From: Paenibacillus sp. FSL M7-0420
GTDB taxonomy: Bacteria; Bacillota; Bacilli; Paenibacillales; Paenibacillaceae
NCBI RefSeq assembly: GCF_038002345.1
Contig: NZ_JBBOCJ010000001.1
Coordinates: 1,612,001-1,676,000 of the forward strand
Length of the DNA: 64,000 nucleotides
Reading direction: 5' to 3'
The position numbers and the translations under genes are program-made. This document shows, piece after piece, positions 8,715 to 16,757 of this stretch (within the stretch, counting starts at the first letter, position 1; each line of letters opens with the position of its first letter). The notes under the pieces were generated by a model, which saw only the letters and a program-made list of their open reading frames with translations, was not told where the DNA came from and did not search any database.

Positions 8715-8824
8715 GCGCAAGCTGCCGGGTGATGGTTTGCGGAAGGCGAGTAGCGCGGGCCGGATGTTGAGCCAGATCTGGAGCGTTGTTAGGCTGGAAC
8801 AAGGCTGAGGGTGAACTGGAACGA

Positions 8825-9112
8825 GGTTGATGGTGTTTAGGGTGAGGTAGATGAGTGAGGCTGAGCAAGGTGAGCTAGAATAAGGCAGCTGAGTGAGGCT
8901 GAGCAAGGTGAGCTAGAATAAGGCAGCTGAGTGAGGCTGTGCTAGGTGAGCTGGAATGAGGCAGCTGAGTGAGGCTGTGCTAGGTGAGCTAGAATGAGGC
9001 AGCTGAGTGAGGCTGAGCAAGGTGAGCTAGAATAAGGCAGCTGAGTGAGGCTGTGCTAGGTGAGCTAGAATGAGGCAACTGAGTGAGGCTGTGCTAGGTG
9101 AGCTAGAATGAG
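8825..9112. repeat. 38-bp tandem repeat array
   Basis: GAGTGAGGCT recurs at 8853, 8891, 8929, 8967, 9005, 9043 and 9081, always 38 bases apart. The unit contains GGTGAGCTAGAAT and AGGCAGCTGAGT; two forms alternate (CTGAGCAAGG and CTGTGCTAGG), which suggests duplication of pairs. More diverged copies may extend left to about 8790. It differs in period and sequence from the neighbouring 51-bp arrays. It lies in the tail-to-tail gap after tyrS. Confidence 0.92.
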
Positions 9113-9138
9113 AATGGTGTGAAGTAACTGAGTGATTG

Positions 9139-9177
9139 GGCTATCCCGCTGTCAGCAGTGACGGGGATAGCCTTTTT
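9139..9177 (+). terminator. Intrinsic terminator downstream of tyrS
   Basis: GGCTATCCC (9139-9147) pairs with GGGATAGCC (9164-9172), followed by TTTTT. It is 425 bases after the tyrS stop, so the 38-bp repeats would be transcribed in the 3' untranslated region. Confidence 0.75.
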
Positions 9178-9244
9178 AGGTGGTCGCGGAAGGTGAGACG
9201 GTCTCCCGCCTTCCTCCCCTGATCACCGTAGGCCGGAAGCGTGG

Positions 9245-9640
9245 CTGCGTCGTGAAATCACAGGGATAAATCCCTCTGATTTTGCTGGATGTAAGCTGAA
9301 TGAGGAAATCAAGTGTATAAATCCCTCTGATTTTGCTGGAAGTGGGCTGAATGAGAGAATCAAGTGTATAAATCCCTCTAATCTTGCTGGAAGTAGGCTG
9401 AGTGAGGAAATCAAGTGTATAAATCCCTCTAATAGCTGCCAGGTGGGAAGAGGGAGGCCGATGAGGAGCACAAGTGCACCAGAATTTGGCGCAAACGGTC
9501 GAAATGAGCAAATCAGGTGCATTAGTGCCCTTGATTTCGCCGAAAGTGGGCTAGAGTAAGGGAATCAGGAGCACAAGTGCACCCGAATTCAGCCGAAGAG
9601 GCCGAAACGAGCAAATGAAGTGCATTAGTGCACCTCACCC
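9245..9640. repeat. 51-bp tandem repeat array with AGGGATAAATCCCT and GTGCA-TGCAC cores
   Basis: Core positions are 9266, 9317, 9368, 9419 (ATAAATCCCTCT type), then 9470, 9521, 9573 and 9624 (GTGCACC type), so a 51-52 base phase is kept while the core sequence changes. The first type includes the inverted repeat AGGGAT-AA-ATCCCT; the second includes GTGCATTAGTGCAC. The scaffold contains CTGATTTTGCTGGAAGTGGGC or GAATTCAGCCGAA, matching the arrays at 1740 and 30365. It fills the gap between tyrS and the converging DUF1877 gene. Confidence 0.92.
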
Positions 9641-9674
9641 GTCCAGCCCGCCATCAGGCCGGGCGAGTCAGGCT

Positions 9675-10163
9675 TCAAAACAAATAGAAAACAATACCTT
9701 TACCAGCAGCGGCAGTCTGGCTGTAGAACCCCTGGATCTCGGTGAAGAACTGGAGCAGGTAGGCAAAGAACGCATCCGCGTCATCGTCAGACACCGTATC
9801 AGGGTCCAGCGGGTAGACCTCCTCCTCGGCCATGGTCCGGAAATCATATTGCTGGCGCAGCTGCGCTTCATCTAGTCCGGAGATGGCGTCAAGCGCTTCG
9901 GCCACTTGTCCGGCACGCAGGCAGAATGCCCCGTATGACCCGAACTCAATACCTTGGTCTGAATGCAGCGGGACCACATATCCGAGCGGCGCTGGCCCAT
10001 CCGATATATCACCGCAGAGCAGGTAGTGAATCGCCTCCCAGGTACGGTCGATATCCAGCCCCGGGTACTTGTCTATGTTCAAGCTCGCCAGCGGGGTGCT
10101 GCCTGCGGCAATTTGCTGCACCAGTTCATCATCCATTGCAAAGTAATATCCGCGTATCGCCAT
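9675..10163 (-). CDS. DUF1877 / YfbM-family protein
   Basis: A 162-residue protein whose N-terminus (MAIRGYYFAMDDELVQQI) and LDIDRTWEAIHYLLCG segment are characteristic of the YfbM-like DUF1877 family. Function is unknown in the family; it is a soluble cytosolic protein without signal peptide. Asp/Glu are frequent in the C-terminal half (EEEVYPLDPDTVSDDDADAF). ATG 10163 follows AAGGAAGG by 10 bases. A 61-residue coding sequence lies 42 bases upstream on the same strand and is probably co-transcribed. Confidence 0.82.
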   Translation of the reverse strand: MAIRGYYFAMDDELVQQIAAGSTPLASLNIDKYPGLDIDRTWEAIHYLLCGDISDGPAPLGYVVPLHSDQGIEFGSYGAFCLRAGQVAEALDAISGLDEAQLRQQYDFRTMAEEEVYPLDPDTVSDDDADAFFAYLLQFFTEIQGFYSQTAAAGKGIVFYLF

Positions 10164-10205
10164 TCTATCAGCCTTCCTTCCATCGTTGGGATAGAGTAGT
10201 TGTAC

Positions 10206-10391
10206 TTAATCCTCAAGCAGCGCAAGCTTGTCTTCGAGTTCAGCAATCTTAAGCCGGATAGCTTCTGCCCGGGGCTCGTCCTGTGCTTTCACCGCGACTG
10301 CCAATTCATCGGTAGCTATGCCGATCTGATATTCCAGATACGTGTAGTCGGATGCGGCAGCGGGGTGGGTGGAGCGTTGGGAATAGGTCAT
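10206..10391 (-). CDS. Small coiled-coil protein, unknown function
   Basis: A 61-residue protein starting at ATG 10391, preceded by AAGAGGC about 10 bases upstream. The open frame extends further upstream to 10493 but without a ribosome binding site and with unlikely composition, so the short form is preferred. The C-terminal half (AVKAQDEPRAEAIRLKIAEL) is strongly amphipathic with heptad spacing, suggesting a short coiled coil. I do not recognise a family. It sits directly upstream of the DUF1877 gene, same strand. Confidence 0.6.
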   Translation of the reverse strand: MTYSQRSTHPAAASDYTYLEYQIGIATDELAVAVKAQDEPRAEAIRLKIAELEDKLALLED

Positions 10392-10612
10392 ATGCCGAAG
10401 CCTCTTTTCTGTGATCTGTGATATATTCATGATACTGGGTTTGCAGGAAGAGCTCAACCTCGTTCCAGAGAAACTCGGCACAGGTTGCGACATTGTTCAC
10501 AGACAATGAACCCGGTTCTGGTTTTACCATGAGTAGTATTGAAAATGTTAGCTTAATTTTTCAGTAACAGCATGCGGGAGGAAGTTCCGTAAAGGAAGGT
10601 TTGGTATACATA

Positions 10613-11644
10613 ATGATAGCTGTATCTTTTAACACCTTGGATGGGGCCAGGAACTATCTGGAGGAGCTGGATGTGAACCGTGGACTGGTGCTGTTCGCTG
10701 CGGCTGCGGCTGTCCGGGAATTATCCCCTCATGCGCCTTCGCGGGCTGTATTGTGCTCAACCAAGGGGGAATATACTCCGCAGGGCTACCGCAGTGGCGT
10801 AATTACAGGTTTTGAATACGAAGCCGGTATAGCAGATATTGTGGAGATTCTGCATCCTCCCGTGCTTAGCTCAAGTACGCTGGAGATTGCTTACCGCAAG
10901 GTCTGCGGCAATCCGAATGCTTTTCTGATGCTGCTCTGTGACGGCACAGGCGGAATGGAAGAGATGCTGCTCTCCTCGCTGTACTTCATGGACCCGCAAT
11001 TCAAGGTGATTGGCGGCAGTGCGGCTGATGATGAACGCGGCGAGACTTACCTCTATATAGGAACCCGCCGGGTGCGGAACCTGGGGATTTATTTCAATAT
11101 GCCTGCCCGCACAGCCCTGGTCAAAGAGAATATATATGTCCCGGCCGGGAAGACGCTGCTGGTGACAGAAGCCGATGTGTTCGGCAGAAGGGTGTATTCC
11201 TTCAACGGGCGGCCTGCGGCCGGGGAATATGCGTGTGTCCTGGGCGTGCCGGAGAAGGAGCTGGCAGAGCATTTTCTGAGCAGCCCGCTGGGCAAAAGAT
11301 ACGAGGATGATCTGATCATAGCCTCCCCGAAGGCGGTTCATCCGGACGGCTCTGTCACCTTTTACAGCCAGATGATGTCTAGTACTTATGTGGAGCTGCT
11401 GAGTTCAGCCGATCCGCTGGCAGTGCTGGAGGAGACGCTCGGCGGCAGTCCGTTCAAGCCTTCGTTTGTCCTCAATATTAACTGTACGCTTCGGGACCAG
11501 CTGTTTACACGGGACGGTCTTTGGGGAGCTTTTGACCAGAGGATGCTTGGGTTCTGCGGCAACACTACAGGCTTCATCAGCTATGGAGAGCAATATTATA
11601 CTAAGCATGCCAATCAGACCATGATTCTGCTGCTGGTTGAATAA
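10613..11644 (+). CDS. FIST domain signal-transduction protein
   Basis: A 343-residue soluble protein with FIST_N (about 20-205; segments LFAAAAAVREL, GVITGFEYE and VIGGSAADDERG) and FIST_C (about 215-340; LNINCTLRDQLF and GFCGNTTGFISYGEQY). FIST domains are predicted small-ligand sensors often fused to kinases or chemoreceptors. ATG 10613 is preferred: AAGGAAGGT ends at 10600, too close for the alternative TTG 10601 in the same frame. The next gene, 17 bases downstream, encodes a membrane-less chemoreceptor, so sensor and signalling module appear as two adjacent genes. The ligand is unknown. Confidence 0.88.
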   Translation: MIAVSFNTLDGARNYLEELDVNRGLVLFAAAAAVRELSPHAPSRAVLCSTKGEYTPQGYRSGVITGFEYEAGIADIVEILHPPVLSSSTLEIAYRKVCGNPNAFLMLLCDGTGGMEEMLLSSLYFMDPQFKVIGGSAADDERGETYLYIGTRRVRNLGIYFNMPARTALVKENIYVPAGKTLLVTEADVFGRRVYSFNGRPAAGEYACVLGVPEKELAEHFLSSPLGKRYEDDLIIASPKAVHPDGSVTFYSQMMSSTYVELLSSADPLAVLEETLGGSPFKPSFVLNINCTLRDQLFTRDGLWGAFDQRMLGFCGNTTGFISYGEQYYTKHANQTMILLLVE

Positions 11645-11661
11645 GGGAGAGTTGAAATCGG

Positions 11662-12822
11662 ATGGAGTGGTTAAGCAAACTGCGCACAGCTTGGGGGAGA
11701 ACCCCCTCTGCTGAAGTCGTTCAAAGTCACAGTAATACAAGCGGGTTAGCGGAGAAAGCCATGGCAGAGCGTGTGATCGCAGCTAAGGATACAGTTGCAT
11801 CAACAGAAACGGTTATAGCACAGGGAAAAGTCGCAGTAGAGGAAACGGGTGCTAGCACACCTGTACCTCACAGCGGTAAAGATAGCGTAGAACCGTCTGC
11901 ACACGCTTCAGGCACGGCGTCTTACGGCGAACATGCCTATGCCCTGGCGGAGCAGATCCGCCTTGAGACTGGAGCTATCCTGAAGGAAGAGGCCCGGCTG
12001 GTGGAGGACTTCGAGGCCTTACGGGCAGGCGGCGGGGAGATGATCGGCCAAATCGCCGGGACTCAGCGGCTCCTGGAGCATTTGAAGGCTAACAACGGAC
12101 AGACTGAAGATCTGATTAATGAAATGTACGGCAGCCTGTCCTATTCCTCCAACAAGATCGAATTTGCCAAGGAAGCCAATATCCAGATCTCTGCGGAAAT
12201 GCAGAAGGCCTCGGAGGTGTTCACTGAATTCGTAGCGCTGAATGAGGATCTGCGGGAGCATTTCCACAGCATTGAGCAGCTGGCCAAGATCATCACGGAT
12301 ATTGCCGAGCAGACGAATCTGCTCTCGCTGAATGCGGCGATTGAGGCGGCGCGGGCTGGTGAGCATGGACGCGGCTTCGCCGTTGTCTCTACGGAGATCC
12401 GTAAGCTTGCTGACGGTACCCGCAGCCATGTGAAGGAGATTATGGGTTCACTCTCAGGAATGACCCGCGTCATGGAGCAGATCCATAGCAAGTCCGGGGA
12501 CGGGATGCTCGCGATGAACGAGACCACGGCGAAGATCGGTGAGTCCACCGTATATATGAATGAAATCGTAGTCGCCGAGGAGCAGGTCTTCGAGCATCTG
12601 GAGAAAATCCAGGAGTCCCAGGAGAGCAGCATGGAGGATGTGGAGCAGATCAACAGCGACCTGCTGCGCATTCTGGAAAAATCGGGCCAGGACACAGACC
12701 AGTTCCGTAAGCTGGTTCTTACCGTCCAGAAGAAGGCCGACCATTACCAGCAACTGCTGAATCATCTGCATCAGATCGGGCTGCTCCAGCAGGCGGAAAA
12801 AGCAGAGAAGACTGGCGAATAA
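11662..12822 (+). CDS. Soluble methyl-accepting chemotaxis-like protein
   Basis: A 386-residue protein with no transmembrane segment. Residues 1-90 are low-complexity and hydrophilic; from about 95 on it is helical, with the conserved chemoreceptor hairpin tip at about 214-235 ([20 protein letters not shown]) that contacts CheA and CheW. The C-terminal helix pair is shorter than usual. ATG 11662 follows AAGGGAGAG. It probably works with the FIST protein encoded 17 bases upstream as sensor, giving a cytosolic receptor complex; this partnership is inferred from gene adjacency and from known FIST-receptor fusions. Confidence 0.88.
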   Translation: MEWLSKLRTAWGRTPSAEVVQSHSNTSGLAEKAMAERVIAAKDTVASTETVIAQGKVAVEETGASTPVPHSGKDSVEPSAHASGTASYGEHAYALAEQIRLETGAILKEEARLVEDFEALRAGGGEMIGQIAGTQRLLEHLKANNGQTEDLINEMYGSLSYSSNKIEFAKEANIQISAEMQKASEVFTEFVALNEDLREHFHSIEQLAKIITDIAEQTNLLSLNAAIEAARAGEHGRGFAVVSTEIRKLADGTRSHVKEIMGSLSGMTRVMEQIHSKSGDGMLAMNETTAKIGESTVYMNEIVVAEEQVFEHLEKIQESQESSMEDVEQINSDLLRILEKSGQDTDQFRKLVLTVQKKADHYQQLLNHLHQIGLLQQAEKAEKTGE

Positions 12823-12860
12823 GTAGAGAAAACTAACGTATAAGCAAATATGGTAAAAGA

Positions 12861-12900
12861 AAAAACACCTGGCAGCGGGAAATGCTGCCGGGTGTTTTTG
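12861..12900 (+). terminator. Intrinsic terminator of the FIST/chemoreceptor operon
   Basis: AACACCTGGCAGC pairs with GCTGCCGGGTGTT, flanked by A and T runs so that it could serve both strands. Confidence 0.85.
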
Positions 12901-13029
12901 TGCTGTGCCCGGCATGGGCACAGGTAAGCGCTCCTCCTCTTGCTGGTGAAACACGCCTAAGGGGAGGGCCCAGCCAGCGTAAAATTCACGCGCCTTTAAT
13001 TAGACAACTCGCGTATGATACGGTGGGGA

Positions 13030-13215
13030 AAGAATTGGATAAACTCCACCTGCTGACCGGCAACCGCCCTCTGCCAATACAGCAATTGGATAAACAGCAC
13101 TTAAATGAACCCATTTTCTCCAAACTGGCCTAAACAGACATGAATAGTTGTTGTTTATCCACTAGCTTCCGGAAATTCCTTGGAAACCAGCATAACAAGC
13201 TGCATTTTTCCACTT
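13030..13215. repeat. Degenerate 51-bp repeat array with units in both orientations
   Basis: TTGGATAAAC occurs at 13035 and 13086, 51 bases apart. On the other strand TTTATCC ends at 13160 and TTTTTCC ends at 13211, again 51 bases apart. The region lies between the converging chemoreceptor (+) and GH42 (-) genes, like the other arrays. Cores and scaffold are much more diverged, so this call rests mainly on period and location. Nothing else was seen in the 12901-13265 gap. Confidence 0.55.
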
Positions 13216-13265
13216 GTTTGGTGGGAGGTAGCGTTCTCCGCAATCCGCAGAAGGATATTTTACTA

Positions 13266-15254
13266 CTACAGGGCAATCAGCCTGTATTCATAAGCGCCAA
13301 TGGACAGTGGACCGGCGGGTATGGCTGCGCCGGTCAACACATCCTGCCCGCTGCGAGGCAGGGTGATGCTGCCGCCCAGCCCGTCCATGTTGACGAGCGT
13401 CCACAGCTCTCCGGCAGCGCCGCGTCTGGGGCAGACGATGGTGCCCGGGGTGACATCACTGCGCCGGGTGACCCCGGCGCGGGAGGCGTAATACTCAATC
13501 AGCGCGCACAGCTGCTTGTCGCCCTCGCCGCCTGCGGGCAGCGAGCCGAGCATCACGATGGCTCCCCGGCCATAGGGCTGCTCGGTCACGTAGGCCCGGC
13601 CCGGCGTCCGGCCTTCGGTAATGACGCCGACCACGAAAGCTCCTTCCGGCAGCGGCTCGAAGACCGCGCTCCACAGGGACAGCGGCGCGGAGTGGCCGAA
13701 GGCCTCCCCGATGCTGCCGGTCCCTTCCATGGGGTAGACGAAGGTAGTTTTCACCCCGGCAAAGCGCTCCAGTTCTCCCAACGCTGCATCTGTATGCAGG
13801 GTATGCTCCGCCGTGCGGCCTCCGCTAAGCGGGCCGGCGATCCAGATGCCGCCGGCTTCAGCGAAGGCGAGTGCCTTCTCCATGTATTCCGGTGACAGAT
13901 AATGGACAAAAGGCGTGAACAGCAGCTTATAGCCGCTTAAATCGCCGCCTTCCGGCAGCAGGTCACGGTGAATCCCCAGATCGAGAATCCGTCTGTAAAA
14001 GTCCCCCAGCAGAGAACGGTAGTTCAGCTGCCGGTGCGGCTCCGTGGCCAGGAACGCCTTGGCCCGGTCCGAATAAGTAATCGCCACCTCGGCCTTGAGT
14101 GGCCGGGTATTCAGCATGTGCGGCTCGATCTGCAGCCTGGCGGCGGAAGCTGCGCGCACATTGTCATAGCCGAGCGCAGGCTGGCCCCAGGCGCTGATAA
14201 TCGAGCTGTGCGTCTGCTCGCTGCCCGTGCGCTGCTGCCGCCACAGCCAGTAGCAGAAGGCGCCTGCCCCCAGCGCATAGGCGGCCACGGCTTCGGCGGT
14301 GAGATAGCCGTCCGGGTGCGGCTCGCCGTAGCTTGTAAGCGAAGCGGCATAGGCCGGGCTGGTCTCCATCAGCCAGAAATCCCGCCCGGGCTTGAACCCG
14401 CGCCATAGGTCACAATTCAGCAGATAAGCGTGCCTGTTCGCCTGAGAGGCGTAGGTGTCGAACGAAGCGAAATCAAGCTCCCAGAACAGCTGCTCATTGT
14501 CCAGATGAAAAGGGACATTGCTGTTGTGCGTGATCGGAGCCGCCGAATAGCGGCGGATGATCGCCGCCTGTTCCCCTGCGAATTCCGCAACCTTCTCCAT
14601 CTGGAACAACCGGTACTGGGTGACGAGCGATGAATTATGCAGGAAAGGCGTAGCCACCGGCTGCGGCACCTGATCGAAACGCTGGTAGGTGTGGCTCCAC
14701 ACTCCGGTTCCCCACGCTACATTCAGCTCGCCGATGCTACCGTAACGGTGCTCCAGCCACTCATGCCACAGGGAGCGGCAGGACGCGCACATGCATTCCG
14801 CCACATGCGCCTTCAGCTCATTGTCGAGCTGCCAGGCGACTAGGCCGGGGAGCGGCCCCAGCACCCGGGCCAGCTCTTCCGTGATCAGCGCAGCACGCTG
14901 CCGGAAATAAGGGTTATTCGTGCAGACATGCTGTCTGGACCCGTGGCTCATGACCGCGCCGTCTGCCCGGATGTGCAGACGCTCCGGGTGCCCGTGGGTC
15001 AGCCAGACCGGCGGGGTCGCGGTCGGCGTACACATGACCGTATCGATTCCGTAATCATGCAACTTAAGGATATGCTCAGCGAACGGCCTGACATCGATGG
15101 AGTCTTCCTCCGGCTCCAGCAGCGACCAGATGAACTCGCCCATACGTACCAGATTAATGCCTGTCTCCTGCATGAGCCGAAGATCCTGCTGCCGCTCAGC
15201 CTCCCCCCATAGCTCGGGGTACCACGCGGCGCCGTAATATAGCTTTTGCTTCAT
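13266..15254 (-). CDS. GH42 beta-galactosidase (YesZ-like)
   Basis: A 662-residue cytosolic enzyme. The start is ATG 15254, with AAGGAGGT 8 bases upstream; the frame is open to 15317 but without a site. Catalytic residues are visible: acid/base Glu146 in WQLDNELKAH and nucleophile Glu297 in DFWLMETSPA. The GH42 metal site is intact (Cys111, Cys154, Cys156, Cys159, in HVCTNNPYF and CMCASCR). A central trimerisation-type domain and small beta domain follow. It releases terminal galactose from oligosaccharides. Gene context, divergent from an Lpl-type transporter and the rhamnogalacturonan genes, points to galactan side chains of pectin, as for B. subtilis YesZ. Confidence 0.93.
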   Translation of the reverse strand: MKQKLYYGAAWYPELWGEAERQQDLRLMQETGINLVRMGEFIWSLLEPEEDSIDVRPFAEHILKLHDYGIDTVMCTPTATPPVWLTHGHPERLHIRADGAVMSHGSRQHVCTNNPYFRQRAALITEELARVLGPLPGLVAWQLDNELKAHVAECMCASCRSLWHEWLEHRYGSIGELNVAWGTGVWSHTYQRFDQVPQPVATPFLHNSSLVTQYRLFQMEKVAEFAGEQAAIIRRYSAAPITHNSNVPFHLDNEQLFWELDFASFDTYASQANRHAYLLNCDLWRGFKPGRDFWLMETSPAYAASLTSYGEPHPDGYLTAEAVAAYALGAGAFCYWLWRQQRTGSEQTHSSIISAWGQPALGYDNVRAASAARLQIEPHMLNTRPLKAEVAITYSDRAKAFLATEPHRQLNYRSLLGDFYRRILDLGIHRDLLPEGGDLSGYKLLFTPFVHYLSPEYMEKALAFAEAGGIWIAGPLSGGRTAEHTLHTDAALGELERFAGVKTTFVYPMEGTGSIGEAFGHSAPLSLWSAVFEPLPEGAFVVGVITEGRTPGRAYVTEQPYGRGAIVMLGSLPAGGEGDKQLCALIEYYASRAGVTRRSDVTPGTIVCPRRGAAGELWTLVNMDGLGGSITLPRSGQDVLTGAAIPAGPLSIGAYEYRLIAL

Positions 15255-15324
15255 TCTTTTAACCTCCTTGAAAAAGCCCGCACGGGCTCTGTATGATCTT
15301 ATCTTTCTATTCCCCATCCCTAAG

Positions 15325-15581
15325 CTATATAGTTTGAACTTGAAAACATAAATTTTGGGAAAAGTGGCGGAGGGGAATTTTGGAGCTGTAGGAGCGGTAG
15401 CGTACGCCTGAAAGCTTTCCGCAGGAAAGCTCGCATCGTAAGCATCAGCTGTCTGCGGATTTCTACCGCGAACAGCGGTCTAATCAAAGAAATCTGCAGA
15501 AGGGCAGCGGCCGCAAGCCCAAAACTTCTCTGGAGTCACGGCTATCCCATACTGAGTACTTACAAGGTTCAATTTATATAG
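15325..15581. mobile_element. MITE-like element with terminal inverted repeats (copy 1)
   Basis: The left end CTATATAGTTTGAACTTG (15325-15342) is an imperfect inverted copy of the right end CAAGGTTCAATTTATATAG (15563-15581). The interior has GCGGAGGGGAATTTTGGAGC near 15367, AGGAGCGGTAGCGTACGCCT, and a stem formed by TCTGCGGATTTCT and AGAAATCTGCAGA. No coding capacity. Related sequence occurs at 48511-48650 (interior) and 25535-25598 (right end). No clear target duplication is seen. It sits in the divergent promoter region between the GH42 and lplB-like genes. Confidence 0.6.
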
Positions 15582-15679
15582 TGTCCGCCCCCCACATGCA
15601 ATAGTAAAGTTTTGCCGGTTTTGGACTTTATTGCGGAAGCGGCGCTGAAGCCATACCGGGCGCTGTCCAAAAAGTCCGA

Positions 15680-15708
15680 TTGTCGGAAAAACACCCGCCT
15701 ACCATAAT
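15680..15708 (+). promoter_or_regulatory. Candidate promoter of the pectin transporter/catabolic operon
   Basis: -35 TTGTCG (15680-15685), 17-base spacer, -10 CATAAT (15703-15708). Upstream are related blocks TTTTGGACTTTATTGCGG and TCCAAAAAGTCCGATTGTCG, a possible regulator site. A weak cre-like AGAAAGCGCAACCA follows at 15709-15722. Confidence 0.5.
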
Positions 15709-15769
15709 AGAAAGCGCAACCAAAGCAGTGCAGGACGGAGGCTGCTTATCCATACGGAGGTGAATGTCA

Positions 15770-16741
15770 ATGAAGCAAGGAGCGGCAATGGGGGCAGCAG
15801 AGATCAGCGCGGGTACAAGCTTCCGCCGCAGCAGGCGCGAGCAGCGCTTCAGACGTCTGAAGCGGGACAAATGGCTCTATATTCTGCTCAGCCCCGGACT
15901 CCTGTATTTCCTGCTGTTCAAATATGTGCCGATGTGGGGAGTGCTGCTCGCCTTTAAGGATTATCAGCCATTTCTGGGCTTCTGGAAGAGCGGCTGGGTC
16001 GGCTTGGAGCATTTCCGCACGTTTTTCCAGAACCCTGATTTCTTCATGCTGCTGCGCAATACGCTGGTGCTGTCGCTGTATAACCTGGTTTTCTTTTTCC
16101 CGGCACCGATTATCCTGGCCCTGCTGCTGAATGAGATCCGGCTGTCCTTCTACAAAAGGACGATTCAGACGCTGATCTACGTGCCCCACTTCATCTCCAT
16201 GGTCATCGTCGCCAGTATCTCCTACGTGTTCCTTACGACACAGGGCGGTGCGGTCAACGAATTCCTGTTCGCGGCGACCGGGCGCAAAATTGATTTTCTC
16301 GCCAGTCCCGACTGGTTCCGCCCAATGATTATTCTGCAGACCATTTGGAAGGAATGCGGCTGGGGGACGATTATCTTCCTCGCTGCCCTGGCCGGTGTCG
16401 ATGTGGAGCAGTATGAAGCAGCCGTGGTGGACGGGGCCAGCCGCTGGCGCCAGACCTGGCATATTACACTGCCCGCGATCCGCAGCACGATTGTCATTCT
16501 GCTCATTCTGCGGATGGGCACGATTCTGGATAACGGGTTCGAGCAGATCTATCTGATGATGAATGCGCTGAACCGTGAGGTGGCTGAGGTCTTCGATACT
16601 TATGTGTATGCGCTGGGGATTACCCAGGGAGCGTTCAGCTACAGCACCGCCGTCGGCTTGTTCAAATCGGTCATCGGGGTCGTGCTGGTGCTCGGCACCA
16701 ACTGGCTTGCCAAGAAGTCAGGCGAATCCGGATTATATTGA
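15770..16741 (+). CDS. LplB-like sugar ABC transporter permease
   Basis: A 323-residue membrane protein of the CUT1 LplB type. After a basic N-tail the first segment (KWLYILLSPGLLYFLLFKYVP) is typical; six membrane helices are evident and the cytoplasmic EAA loop is EQYEAAVVDGASRWRQ around residue 213. ATG 15770 is preferred because GGAGG (15756-15760) is 9 bases upstream; ATG 15764 is only 3 bases away. It forms the channel with the next gene product and imports oligosaccharides delivered by the lipoprotein encoded third. No ATPase gene is present in the cluster, as is usual for this group, which shares a housekeeping MsmX-type ATPase. Confidence 0.93.
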   Translation: MKQGAAMGAAEISAGTSFRRSRREQRFRRLKRDKWLYILLSPGLLYFLLFKYVPMWGVLLAFKDYQPFLGFWKSGWVGLEHFRTFFQNPDFFMLLRNTLVLSLYNLVFFFPAPIILALLLNEIRLSFYKRTIQTLIYVPHFISMVIVASISYVFLTTQGGAVNEFLFAATGRKIDFLASPDWFRPMIILQTIWKECGWGTIIFLAALAGVDVEQYEAAVVDGASRWRQTWHITLPAIRSTIVILLILRMGTILDNGFEQIYLMMNALNREVAEVFDTYVYALGITQGAFSYSTAVGLFKSVIGVVLVLGTNWLAKKSGESGLY

Positions 16742-16757
16742 AAAGGAGGCCAAGAGT

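Noticed and set aside
7473..8906. 477-residue open frame antisense to tyrS
   Set aside because: It mirrors the tyrS reading frame, lacks a ribosome binding site and has no domain features.
9176..9522. Minus-strand open frames with IRGIYTLD-type repeats
   Set aside because: Same effect of the 51-bp repeats; no start signal and no conservation pattern of a protein.
10392..10493. Longer form of the small coiled-coil gene (95 residues)
   Set aside because: No ribosome binding site for the longer start, while the ATG at 10391 has one; the extra part has random-looking composition.
13140..13895. 251-residue plus-strand open frame over the end of the GH42 gene
   Set aside because: It lies opposite well-conserved GH42 coding sequence and has no ribosome binding site.
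15709..15722. cre site at the start of the pectin operon
   Set aside because: Only 11 of 14 positions fit, including mismatches at conserved bases; too weak to list as a site on its own.
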